From contig CP070669.1 of assembly GCA_020351835.1 (NCBI GenBank), positions 595,392 to 633,693 on the forward strand: a stretch of DNA of 38,302 bases, in the 5' to 3' direction. The stretch's first letter is position 1. Every line of letters begins with the position of its first letter. The position numbers were made by a program, and so were the translations under genes. The notes beneath the pieces are model-generated. The model was not told where the DNA came from, did no database searches, and saw only the letters and a program-made list of their open reading frames with translations. Origin of the DNA: Nitrospirota bacterium (GTDB lineage Bacteria > Nitrospirota > Thermodesulfovibrionia > Thermodesulfovibrionales > BMS3Bbin05). Of this stretch, positions 1 to 7,787 are shown piece after piece.

Positions 1-476
1 CCGGTCTCTATAAGTATTCCCGATACGCTAATGTCCTGGGATGTAGCATAGAACGTCTCTGTTGTCTTTCCGACGATAGAGATCTTGACAAGCACACGCG
101 GCTGTTCCCGCTTCCTGATCTCCAGCAACTTCGTAACGGTCTTTAAAAGTTCATTATGGTCAACTGGTTTGCTGATTATAGCGTCAACACCGCACATCAT
201 ACATCTATCCAGTTCCTCTCTTTTATTCGAGGCAGCAACGACGATCGATACGTTCTTCAGTCGGGAGTTCGTCCTTATGTGAGCGCAGAAATTGTCGATG
301 TTCATCTCAGACAGGTTGTAGTCCACAAGTATAAGATCTGCAGTATCGTCTGAGTGCATCTTAAGTGCCTGCTCCTTTGTGGAGCAAGCAAGTATCGAGA
401 ATTCCGCACGGGTCAGGAAGACCTTCTCCTGCGCAAGGTGTTTTATGTAGGTCTCATCAATAATGATCTTCTGCAT
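1..476 (-). CDS. Receiver-PilZ response regulator (partial, runs off left edge)
   Basis: The visible 158 residues hold a CheY-like receiver with a phospho-acceptor Asp in DLILVDYN and the conserved Lys in ISKP, followed by the start of a PilZ domain: RxxxR (REQPR) and DxSxxG (QDISVSG), the two c-di-GMP-binding motifs. The start is the ATG at 474-476. The C-terminal part of PilZ lies outside the window. It is a clear paralogue of the protein at 961-1632, with which it shares the CMxCGV..I.SKP segment, and it lies last in a minus-strand set with the two-CW gene between them. Role by family: a phosphorylation input coupled to c-di-GMP binding; the target is unknown. Confidence 0.9.
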   Translation of the reverse strand, partial: MQKIIIDETYIKHLAQEKVFLTRAEFSILACSTKEQALKMHSDDTADLILVDYNLSEMNIDNFCAHIRTNSRLKNVSIVVAASNKREELDRCMMCGVDAIISKPVDHNELLKTVTKLLEIRKREQPRVLVKISIVGKTTETFYATSQDISVSGILIET

Positions 477-554
477 AATAGTATGATTCTCAGCGGGCTT
501 CGGCTCGATGTTCGGCTGTTGTCAATGTGTCATGACCGAGGGAATTTGTATAGG

Positions 555-902
555 TCAGTTCCCCGTCGAGCGTGAGACCGACAGTCCATCTCTCATCTTT
601 TTACTGATAATTTCGTCGCTGATCTTAAACCCTTCCTCCTCCAGGACCATACCGTGGAAGTCACAGTGCATGCAGGACCACAATCTTTTTGCCTCTATGC
701 AATTGGCAAATTCGGCCTTTCGCTTCCCATAGGTGCCTGATACGAGCCAGCATATCCTGCCGCCGTTATGCCCGCCGTTTATGCCGTTCATAGAAACCGC
801 TTCTGCGGTCGGGCAAACCCCCGCCCCGGGGTTATCCCCTCCGGGCTCTCTCCCGCACTTCTTGAATTCCCAGCAGTTGATTCGGCCTTTTCTTTTTGGC
901 AT
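555..902 (-). CDS. Two-CW domain protein, copy 1
   Basis: This 115-residue cytoplasmic protein is rich in Cys-Trp pairs: INCWEFKKCGREPGG near the N-terminus, CP, then an NGG..GR.CW..SGT block and CMHCDFH. This is the pattern of the small 'two-CW' family, whose function is not established; the spaced Cys suggest metal or Fe-S binding (inference). The ATG at 900-902 is chosen because AGGGGG lies about 9 nt upstream; a TTG at 911 is too close to that ribosome site. It lies between two receiver-PilZ paralogues on the same strand, so it is likely co-transcribed with them. A second family member is at 10909-11259. Confidence 0.85.
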   Translation of the reverse strand: MPKRKGRINCWEFKKCGREPGGDNPGAGVCPTAEAVSMNGINGGHNGGRICWLVSGTYGKRKAEFANCIEAKRLWSCMHCDFHGMVLEEEGFKISDEIISKKMRDGLSVSRSTGN

Positions 903-960
903 AAGTATCAACCCCCTAGATTACGAATTCTATCAGAATCTTCCGGTTGTTTGAAATACA

Positions 961-1632
961 TTAACTGGTCTCATTCATCGTTATGAAAAGTTCTATGAAG
1001 GACCTTGCCTCGTCATCAAGTGTAAGGAACTTGATCCCGTACCTCTTCAGACCTTTGCCTGGGTCTGTTATCCTGGCAACCTCACCATTTACATCTATTC
1101 TTTTGGTTCTAAGATAAAAAGTAAAAGATAGCCTGTCTCCCTTTTTCATCTCTTTCTCCGTCTCAATAGAGATGCCTGTCATGCTTATGTCATGGGATGT
1201 AGCATAAAAGGTATCCTCCCCCTTTCCTACGACTGTCATCTTCATGAGCACGCGGATAAGCTCTCTTTTCTTTATCTTCAGCATTCTTGTTACCGTCTCG
1301 ATAAACTCGGCCTGGTCGATAGGTTTACTGATAACGGCGTTAACCCCGCATATCATGCATCTGTCCATATTTGATATTTCACTATCCGATACCACTACTA
1401 TCACAACATGCTTAAGTTTCTCATTATTGAGGATGTCGGCACAGAAGTCCTCTATATCAAGGGCTGGCATATCGAAGTCTATGAGAATAAGGTCAGCCCG
1501 TTCTTTCTCGTGCTCTATCAGTATCTGGCCCTTTGTTGCGCAAGGTATTACAACGAAGTTAGTACGCGAGAACATTGCTTTCTCTTTTGCGAGATATTTG
1601 ACTAGGCTTTCATCGACCAGTAGCCTTGGCAT
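961..1632 (-). CDS. Receiver-PilZ response regulator
   Basis: The protein has about 223 residues: an N-terminal receiver domain (phospho-acceptor Asp in DLILIDFD, Lys in ISKP) and a C-terminal PilZ domain with RxxxR (RELIR) and DxSxxG (HDISMTG). The start is placed at the ATG at 1630-1632 (MPRLLVDE) because it aligns with the start of the paralogue at 1-476; an upstream in-frame ATG at 1716 would add 28 residues with no counterpart. No clear Shine-Dalgarno precedes it, and TATAAT-like sequences lie immediately upstream, so a short or absent leader is possible. First gene of the minus-strand set RR-PilZ, two-CW, RR-PilZ. Confidence 0.9.
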   Translation of the reverse strand: MPRLLVDESLVKYLAKEKAMFSRTNFVVIPCATKGQILIEHEKERADLILIDFDMPALDIEDFCADILNNEKLKHVVIVVVSDSEISNMDRCMICGVNAVISKPIDQAEFIETVTRMLKIKKRELIRVLMKMTVVGKGEDTFYATSHDISMTGISIETEKEMKKGDRLSFTFYLRTKRIDVNGEVARITDPGKGLKRYGIKFLTLDDEARSFIELFITMNETS

Positions 1633-1758
1633 CGTAGCTAAGATTATAACAAAAAAATTATAACAGTCCATCAATTTCATATTTCCTTCATCATTATCAA
1701 TATAATATATGATCATCGGCAGTCTGCAGAATGATGCGCGATGTTCACTTGAAATAGC

Positions 1759-2853
1759 ATGTTACTTTTACTTTTCAAAGAGATAAGGCACAGGTGGGTG
1801 ATCCACCTTCTTACGGTCCTCCTGATTGCCTTCATAATTTCAATTCTGGTTGTCCAGAGTTCGGTGAACTCCTCGGCAGAGGAAAAGATAGGTGACCTGT
1901 CCCACAAGCTTGGGAGAGGGATGATAGTGCTTCCGGAAGGTACCGATCTCGAGAGGTTCTATATGCAGGACTACGGTGATGAGGTAATGCCTGCCGGATA
2001 TCCAGACATGATAAGGTCATCACCGCTTGGTAAACATGTCAGCCTGCTTGAGCCAAGGCTTTACGGTAATATTACCGTTAACGGCCATGAGATGGTCCTT
2101 TTAGGAAGGAACATGGAGTTCCCTGTGGTACAGGGGATGAGTGAAGAAATGGCTTCGGTGGGGCCCGGGGTAGCAAAAGTGATGGGTGTCGGGCCTGGCG
2201 GGGTTCTTGAGGTCAGCGGGAATAAGCTGAGAATATACTCGGTTATCGAACCGCCACCAAAGGGATTCGACATGGGGGTGTTCGTATCGCTCGAGACGGC
2301 CCGGAAATTGCTCGGTAAGGAAGGGATAAATGCACTTCATATGGGTGGCTGCTGGTGCGAGCTTGATGTTGCGGCCTTTTCGGCAAAGGTGGAGGGCGCT
2401 CTTCCCGGCACAATGGCCATAACGGTAGATGGAATGGCTAAGGCTCAGATAGAGATAGGAAGTGTCATGGAGAGGTATTCACTTCTTTTCAGAGTGTTAG
2501 GCGCCGTTCTTGCGGCAGGCAGTATAATCTTTTTGATATTTTATACCCTTCATAAGGGGGGCAGGGAGGTAGGCCTTCTTTTGAGCATAGGGCTTTCTCC
2601 GTCACGGATCGTTATAAGGAACCTGATAATAGCGGTGCTTATCTCCATGCTTGGAGCGTTGGCCGGATTTGTCCTGAGCGTTCCTCTCATGAAATATCTG
2701 GGAGTGGTCGTGATGAGGATCAGCCTTAGCCCTGCATGGGGCAGTCTCCCCTGGTTTGCTGTTGCGGCCTTTGCACTGTCTTTCGTGTCTGCCATTGTGC
2801 CGTCGATATACGTCAGCAGACTTGATCCTACAAAACTTCTTAGAGAGGAATAA
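1759..2853 (+). CDS. ABC transporter permease, FtsX/MacB type (1)
   Basis: The 364-residue membrane protein has the FtsX/MacB layout: one N-terminal membrane helix (about residues 12-32), a large extracytoplasmic domain of about 200 residues, then three helices at about 245-265, 285-310 and 328-352. The C-terminus ends with the family-typical P.IYVSRLDPTKLLREE. It is the first gene of a permease-ATPase-permease cassette; its stop overlaps the next start by one base. By family, such cassettes use mechanotransmission to move lipoproteins, peptides or lipids rather than to pump small solutes. No MacA-like partner is adjacent, and the substrate is unknown. Confidence 0.88.
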   Translation: MLLLLFKEIRHRWVIHLLTVLLIAFIISILVVQSSVNSSAEEKIGDLSHKLGRGMIVLPEGTDLERFYMQDYGDEVMPAGYPDMIRSSPLGKHVSLLEPRLYGNITVNGHEMVLLGRNMEFPVVQGMSEEMASVGPGVAKVMGVGPGGVLEVSGNKLRIYSVIEPPPKGFDMGVFVSLETARKLLGKEGINALHMGGCWCELDVAAFSAKVEGALPGTMAITVDGMAKAQIEIGSVMERYSLLFRVLGAVLAAGSIIFLIFYTLHKGGREVGLLLSIGLSPSRIVIRNLIIAVLISMLGALAGFVLSVPLMKYLGVVVMRISLSPAWGSLPWFAVAAFALSFVSAIVPSIYVSRLDPTKLLREE

Positions 2854-3533
2854 TGATGCTTGAACTGAGATCGGTATCAAAGGAGTTCATTAACAACCGA
2901 AATGAGCATGTGAAGGCAATCGATGATATCAGCCTGAAGGTCGAAAAAGGTGAATTTGTGTCCTTTGTGGGGCCGAGTGGCAGTGGCAAAAGTACTCTTC
3001 TGTTCGTTACGGGGGCATTGCTCAGGCCATCACAAGGAGAGGTCCTGCTGCATGGTGAGAACATCTATGATACTGCTGCAGTATACAGGTCAGAGTTGAG
3101 GCTTCGCAATATAGGTTTTGTTTTCCAGACCTTTAACCTTATCCCATATCTGAGCGCTCTTGATAACGTAGCTGTTCCTGCAATGTTGATGACCAGGTCA
3201 AAGAGAGATGCGGCAGATAAGGCTGCCGACCTGCTTAAACGTTTTGGGCTGGCTAAAAGGCTTGACCACAAGTTCTCCGAACTGAGCGTGGGAGAGAGGC
3301 AGCGAGTTGCTCTCTGCAGAAGCGTGATAAACGATCCGGAGATGATCCTTGCGGATGAACCGACAGGTAACCTTGATCCCGGAATGACAAACGAGGTCAT
3401 GGCTCTGTTAAGAGAGCTTAACAGTCGGGGCCAGACTATCATAGTGGTTACCCACGAAGAAGAGGTGGCCTCGTTTGCCGGTAGAACGCTTCATTTGAAA
3501 GATGGAAGACTCCAGAACGGTTCCCCACACTAA
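2853..3533 (+). CDS. ABC transporter ATP-binding protein, LolD/MacB type (1)
   Basis: The 226-residue nucleotide-binding protein has Walker A GPSGSGKST at about residue 40, an ABC signature LSVGERQRVAL at about 144 and Walker B MILADEPTGNLD at about 164, followed by the switch His in VVTHEEE. The signature has V where LSGGE is usual. Length and the PTGNLD motif fit the LolD/MacB subgroup that partners FtsX-type permeases. It overlaps the upstream permease by one base and the downstream permease by 32 bases, so translation is probably coupled. Confidence 0.93.
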   Translation: MMLELRSVSKEFINNRNEHVKAIDDISLKVEKGEFVSFVGPSGSGKSTLLFVTGALLRPSQGEVLLHGENIYDTAAVYRSELRLRNIGFVFQTFNLIPYLSALDNVAVPAMLMTRSKRDAADKAADLLKRFGLAKRLDHKFSELSVGERQRVALCRSVINDPEMILADEPTGNLDPGMTNEVMALLRELNSRGQTIIVVTHEEEVASFAGRTLHLKDGRLQNGSPH

Positions 3534-4659
3534 GGCGGGTCCTTCAGGGCCGCTTTTTTTCAGCTTATGGCTATCATGGCGAGAGCTTAGCAGCAGGAGG
3601 CTGGCCTTTGCCATTAACGTTGTGTTAGTTGCAATGCTTATAGCCCTTGCGGTCTCGGTAGACGCTGTCGGCAGGGCGAGGAAGGGATCTGTCGATAAGA
3701 AGATAGACTATATGGGCCCATCTATGTCCCTGGTGCCGGCCGGTGTGACGTCTGCGGACCTTGTAAGGGCAAGGTTGGGTAACAGGACCATTTCCATGGA
3801 AACTTACTTTGTGCTTAAGAAGGACCTGGGAGATAACCTGAGGGCATCTGAAGTAAGGCTTACTGCAAGCATTGAACTGCTAGGCAGGAAGGTCCCGGTA
3901 GTCGGTATCGATCCGGGAGGTATCTACTCGTACCCGTTCTCATTATATGAAATGAAAGGGCAGGATGCACTGTTGGGTGAGGTGCTGGCTTCGAAACTGT
4001 CATTGAGTGCAGGCGATAAAGTTAGCGTCGGGGACAGGGAGTTCAGTGTTAAAGCTATTATACCTACCACCGGCGGGGTCGACGACCTGTCAATATTTGT
4101 GCCACTTATCGCTCTTCAGGATATCACCGGCAAGATGAGCTCGGTGAACGAGATAAGAGTGTTCCCCTCTGATCATGGTTCGAATGTAACCATAAAGGAC
4201 AAGATCTCTAAATATTATGAGCAGTTGAGCGTGATAGACTCTTACAGGGGTGAGGTTGCAGAGCGTGATGTTGATGTCGAACTTTCAATGCATCAGATGA
4301 TCGTTTACGCGGTTGCATTCGTACTTGTTGCATTTTGTGTCCTTATAGGTACTTATATTAATATCGATGGACGGAAAGGCGAGATCTCCACGGTGTTCAC
4401 ACTTGGTGCTACGAGGGGAGTGGTCTTTCAGGTGCTTACCTACAGGATCATCTGGATCGCGATAACCGGGTCTTTTATTGGACATTTTATCGCAATATTA
4501 ATGACGCTTGCTTATGACGGAAGTGTTCGCATTGGTGATCTGTGGGCATTAAGCTCGTTCTTTTACGTTACGGCGGCGACCGTAATTCTCGGGCTGTTTG
4601 TTGCTGTGCCCTTTACCTACTACTCGGTCTATAAAAGGGACCTTATAGAGCACTTGTAG
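3502..4659 (+). CDS. ABC transporter permease, FtsX/MacB type (2)
   Basis: This 385-residue permease has an N-terminal helix after a short hydrophilic leader (about residues 30-52), a long extracytoplasmic region and three C-terminal helices (about 270-290, 310-340, 350-375). It starts inside the upstream ATPase gene. Together with the first permease it gives a heteromeric LolC/LolE-like arrangement around one ATPase. A later start is possible because the first 20 residues look poorly conserved and lie in the overlap; the reading frame itself is secure. Confidence 0.87.
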   Translation: MEDSRTVPHTKAGPSGPLFFSLWLSWRELSSRRLAFAINVVLVAMLIALAVSVDAVGRARKGSVDKKIDYMGPSMSLVPAGVTSADLVRARLGNRTISMETYFVLKKDLGDNLRASEVRLTASIELLGRKVPVVGIDPGGIYSYPFSLYEMKGQDALLGEVLASKLSLSAGDKVSVGDREFSVKAIIPTTGGVDDLSIFVPLIALQDITGKMSSVNEIRVFPSDHGSNVTIKDKISKYYEQLSVIDSYRGEVAERDVDVELSMHQMIVYAVAFVLVAFCVLIGTYINIDGRKGEISTVFTLGATRGVVFQVLTYRIIWIAITGSFIGHFIAILMTLAYDGSVRIGDLWALSSFFYVTAATVILGLFVAVPFTYYSVYKRDLIEHL

Positions 4660-4666
4660 ATGTCGG

Positions 4667-5146
4667 CTACTGAAGGAACGCACGGTTGATCCATTCGCCT
4701 GCTATGTGGGTCAAAAATATCACCGCTGCCGCTACTGCAAGATGTTCTGTTACAGCCCTGTATGGGTTCAATTTTCCGCTTTTGGCTACCAGATAACTGA
4801 ATGTGCTTAACAGTGTAAGGCCCCATACGATACTGACGATTATTGAAGAAGGAATAGGTAGAAGTGCTATCGGCAACACAAAGGACATTGCAAAGAGGAA
4901 CTTGAAAAAAAGTGTGGAGAGCGTGGCTTCCCATATTTCCCTGGTCGAATGCTTGCCCTCCGATTCTTCTGATATGTGTATACCGAGCGCGTCGGAAAAT
5001 GAGTCAGCTATTGCAATGGTCAGTATGCCTCCTATGATCACCGTCCTTGAGTTTGTGCCTGAATGAAGTCCCACAATAAGACCCAGGGTGGTTATTATCC
5101 CTGACGTCAGGCCGAAACTGAAACCAGTTTTAAAAGAATGTCTCAT
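4667..5146 (-). CDS. VIT1/CCC1-like small membrane transporter
   Basis: The 159-residue protein has about five membrane helices. Its N-terminal half, with a GLTSGIITTLGLIVGLHSG segment and IADSFSDALGIHISEES, matches the first helices of the VIT1/CCC1 family of Fe/Mn transporters, including the acidic residues of the substrate path. It is shorter than typical members (about 230) and lacks the long cytoplasmic metal-binding insertion, so it may be a reduced relative. It is convergent with the ABC cassette, ending 8 bases after it. Metal specificity cannot be read from the sequence. Confidence 0.7.
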   Translation of the reverse strand: MRHSFKTGFSFGLTSGIITTLGLIVGLHSGTNSRTVIIGGILTIAIADSFSDALGIHISEESEGKHSTREIWEATLSTLFFKFLFAMSFVLPIALLPIPSSIIVSIVWGLTLLSTFSYLVAKSGKLNPYRAVTEHLAVAAAVIFLTHIAGEWINRAFLQ

Positions 5147-5287
5147 ATTATTAAGTGATATCGGGAATCTATTAAGATGCTATCATAAAAAGATCGGGAT
5201 AACTACATATATGGACGCCGGATTTAGATCAAGACCGACGTAATGTATACTTTGAACTACGGCATTATTGCAGTAGAGGGAGGTTCC

Positions 5288-5758
5288 ATGAAAATATTTA
5301 GGGTCTTTTCTGTTATGGTCGTGGTGTTGTTCATATCGTCTTGTGTTTATGTCCACTCACCCCCGCCGGGACACAGTGAAGGGGTAAAGAAATCACCTCC
5401 GCCATGGGCTCCCGCACATGGTAAAAGGGCCAAGTACAGATACAGGTACTACCCGTCAAGTTTTGTGTATTTCGATGTGGACAGAGAGATGTGGTTCTAT
5501 ATGGAAGGTAACAGATGGAGGGCATCGGTCAGGCTGCCGCGAACGGTGGTCATAGTGTCTGACGATGCCATCGAGATCATGCTGGATACAGACGAGCCTC
5601 ACAGGCACTTTCATGATCATAAGAGTAAGTATCCGCCTAATGAGCACAAAAAAGAACGCAGGCAAGAACATAAATATAAGAAGAAGCACAAGTATGATGA
5701 TGACGACGATGACGATGACGACGACAAGCGCGGGAAGAACAAGTGGAGGGATGATTAA
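5288..5758 (+). CDS. Lipoprotein with Asp10 tail
   Basis: The 156-residue protein begins with a lipoprotein signal (LFISSC, Cys at about residue 19). A Pro/Lys/His segment with PPPWAPAHGKRAKYRYRYYP follows, then a compact aromatic domain (VYFDVDREMWFYMEGNRW), then a highly charged His/Lys tail containing ten consecutive Asp. The ATG at 5288 is preferred over 5243 because AGGGAGG lies 6 nt upstream and it places the signal peptide at the N-terminus. The middle part resembles an uncharacterised deltaproteobacterial envelope protein type. The tail could bind cations (inference). It abuts the next gene directly. Confidence 0.8.
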   Translation: MKIFRVFSVMVVVLFISSCVYVHSPPPGHSEGVKKSPPPWAPAHGKRAKYRYRYYPSSFVYFDVDREMWFYMEGNRWRASVRLPRTVVIVSDDAIEIMLDTDEPHRHFHDHKSKYPPNEHKKERRQEHKYKKKHKYDDDDDDDDDDKRGKNKWRDD

Positions 5759-6544
5759 ATGCCTGATAGTGACCTAGTAAGGTTCGAACTGAGGGAAGGG
5801 ATAAGCATAATAACTCTAAACAGACCCGATGCACTTAACGCACTGAGCAGAGACCTTCTGGAGGAGCTCGGCGCTATCCTCGATAATGTACGCATAGAGG
5901 ACGCGATAAAGGCCGTGATAATAACCGGTGCAGGAGAAAGGGCATTTTCTGCAGGGGCCGATATCCAGTACCTGAGCAGAGCAACACCTATGGAAATAAG
6001 GGACCTTGCTCAGATAGCAGTTGAGGTAACGAGGAAGATAGAGAACCTCGGTAAAGTAGTTGTTGCTGCGATCAACGGCTATGCCTTGGGCGGAGGGCTC
6101 GAGATCGCCGAGGCCTGTATGCTTCGGGTCGCGGTCCCCTCTGCGAGGTTCGGACACCCCGAGGTCAAAGTTGGTGCGGTCTCGGGCTGGGGGGGGACGA
6201 CAAGACTGCCGAGACTAATAGGCAAGGGAAGGGCGGCAGAGCTGCTACTGACCGGCAAACATATCGGGGCGGATGAGGCCCTTCAGATAGGGCTGGTAAA
6301 TAAGGTGGTAGAAACAGAGTTCCTGATGGAGGAGTGTAAAGCTCTGGTCGGCCAGATACTGGAGAACTCCCCTCTTGCTGTAAGGCTTACGTGGGAATCT
6401 CTTCATAAGGGTCTTAATATGACTCTTGAGGAGTCTACATTGCTCGGGGCCGACTACTTCGGACTTATAGCGACAACGGAGGATTTCAAGGAAGGAACCG
6501 GAGCATTTATAGAAAAACGCAAACCTGGGTTCAAGGGTAAATAG
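5759..6544 (+). CDS. Enoyl-CoA hydratase/isomerase (crotonase) family protein
   Basis: At 261 residues this is full length for the crotonase family. It shows the CoA/oxyanion-hole segment AFSAGADIQYL at about 62-72 and both candidate catalytic glutamates: E115 in GYALGGGLEIA and E135 in FGHPEVKVG, followed by GWGGTTRLPRLIG. This supports syn-hydration of trans-2-enoyl-CoA. Substrate chain length cannot be assigned, and the Asp usual after the first Glu segment (CDI) is Met here. The start follows the preceding stop by a single base, suggesting co-transcription with the lipoprotein gene. Confidence 0.93.
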   Translation: MPDSDLVRFELREGISIITLNRPDALNALSRDLLEELGAILDNVRIEDAIKAVIITGAGERAFSAGADIQYLSRATPMEIRDLAQIAVEVTRKIENLGKVVVAAINGYALGGGLEIAEACMLRVAVPSARFGHPEVKVGAVSGWGGTTRLPRLIGKGRAAELLLTGKHIGADEALQIGLVNKVVETEFLMEECKALVGQILENSPLAVRLTWESLHKGLNMTLEESTLLGADYFGLIATTEDFKEGTGAFIEKRKPGFKGK

Positions 6545-6558
6545 AGAAAGGGGGAACT

Positions 6559-6942
6559 ATGGAGATGCAGGAACAGGCGATGTCGCAGCTGAGAAAGATC
6601 AGCGATCCGCTGTATAAGGTGAAGGGATGGATAAAGTTTGCGGGTATCATGACGATCATATCGGGAGCCTTGCAGATACTTTCGATATGGGGGATATTGA
6701 TAGCCTGGCTTCCTATCTGGATGGGGGTCCTTCTTGTGTCCTCATCGAACCTTCTTACAAAGGCCTATGAGTCGGAATCTGATGAGGATATGGTAATGTC
6801 ATTTGGCAAGTTGGGCACGTACTTTAAGATATTCGGCATATTCATGGTAGTTCTTATAGCGGTAATGATATTAGGCATACTCGCGGCTATCTTGATACCG
6901 ACAATTATAGGTATGCAGCAGTCCGGGGTGGGAGTGCAATAG
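6559..6942 (+). CDS. Small integral membrane protein (DUF5362-like)
   Basis: The 127-residue protein has three to four membrane helices at about 25-45, 47-62 and 88-118, with an acidic hydrophilic loop (YESESDEDM) between. A cytoplasmic N-terminus rich in Gln/Met leads in. A strong GGGGG ribosome site lies 5 nt before the ATG. The layout resembles DUF5362-type proteins; this is a pattern match from memory and the function is unknown. It lies 14 bases after the hydratase and 9 before the acetyltransferase. Confidence 0.75.
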   Translation: MEMQEQAMSQLRKISDPLYKVKGWIKFAGIMTIISGALQILSIWGILIAWLPIWMGVLLVSSSNLLTKAYESESDEDMVMSFGKLGTYFKIFGIFMVVLIAVMILGILAAILIPTIIGMQQSGVGVQ

Positions 6943-6951
6943 GTAACAAAT

Positions 6952-7470
6952 ATGAAGTTCGTAGTAAGAGCAGAAAAGAAAGAGGACAGAGAGGGTATAG
7001 GTAAGATCTGCGGCGATGCGTTTGGTCAGCCTAACGAGGGGGTCCTTGTCGAGAAACTGAGGGAGAGAAGAGAGTTCGTAGCGGAGCTGTCCCTTGTCGC
7101 TGAGCATGAAGGCAGGATAATCGGACATGCCCTCTTCTTTCCCGTGATGATAAGAATGAAGAAAGGTGAGATCGAGACCCTCGCTCTTGCCCCTTTGTCA
7201 GTCCATCCCGATTTCCAGAGGAAGGGAGTTGGTGCAAGGCTGGTCCAGGAGGGGGTCGATGCTGCAAAGAAGCTGGGGTATCGCTCAGTGATCGTGGTCG
7301 GTCATCCCGAGTATTATCCGATGTTCGGTTTTCGTCCTGCCAGTGAGTGGGGCATACGTGCGCCTTTCGATGTTCCTGACAAGGCTGTCATGGCATTGGA
7401 ACTTGTGGAGGGAGCACTTAAGAACTCGAGCGGTACTATTGACTATCCGGAGGAGTTCAGTGAGGTTTAG
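6952..7470 (+). CDS. GNAT family N-acetyltransferase
   Basis: The 172-residue protein has a GNAT fold with the acetyl-CoA-binding motif A, LSVHPDFQRKGVGARLV (Q/RxxGxG/A), and a C-terminal VVGHPEYYPMFGFRPAS segment typical of the YhbS-like subgroup. Such enzymes transfer acetyl from acetyl-CoA to an amine; the acceptor is not predictable. The 3' end overlaps the next gene's GTG start by 11 bases. Confidence 0.9.
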   Translation: MKFVVRAEKKEDREGIGKICGDAFGQPNEGVLVEKLRERREFVAELSLVAEHEGRIIGHALFFPVMIRMKKGEIETLALAPLSVHPDFQRKGVGARLVQEGVDAAKKLGYRSVIVVGHPEYYPMFGFRPASEWGIRAPFDVPDKAVMALELVEGALKNSSGTIDYPEEFSEV

Positions 7471-7783
7471 TCCGGTAATTGCCTTCTTTGTTGCGCTTGC
7501 AGTTTTATCTTTTTCGGCCGGGATATCCAATGCATCAGATGCAAGTATCTGCCGGTCACCCGACTGGGAGAGGCAAATAGTTGAGGTGTCAGCAGGAAGT
7601 GTGGATATAATAGCGGTTTGCCCGAAGAAAGCATCCCTGTTCATTGAGCTCTCCGGCTCTGACAAGGGGATCGCACTCTTCAAACAGCTTTTGACCACAA
7701 GCGATCTTAATGTTACCGGCATCGCTGAATGGGGGGAGACAGCCGCAGGGACCCTTCTGTTACGGGTAACGCACGGGCAATGA
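7460..7783 (+). CDS. Small exported protein, GTG start
   Basis: The 107-residue product begins with a GTG at 7460 inside the end of the acetyltransferase gene, preceded by GGAGG 6 nt upstream. An earlier ATG in the same frame (7343) would put the signal peptide internally, so the GTG is preferred. Residues 1-22 form a signal peptide (PVIAFFVALAVLSFSAG); the mature part has two Cys (SICRSPDW, AVCPKK) that could form a disulfide. No family recognised. It lies four bases before the M48 protease gene and is probably in the same transcript. Confidence 0.72.
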   Translation: MRFSPVIAFFVALAVLSFSAGISNASDASICRSPDWERQIVEVSAGSVDIIAVCPKKASLFIELSGSDKGIALFKQLLTTSDLNVTGIAEWGETAAGTLLLRVTHGQ

Positions 7784-7787
7784 ACGA

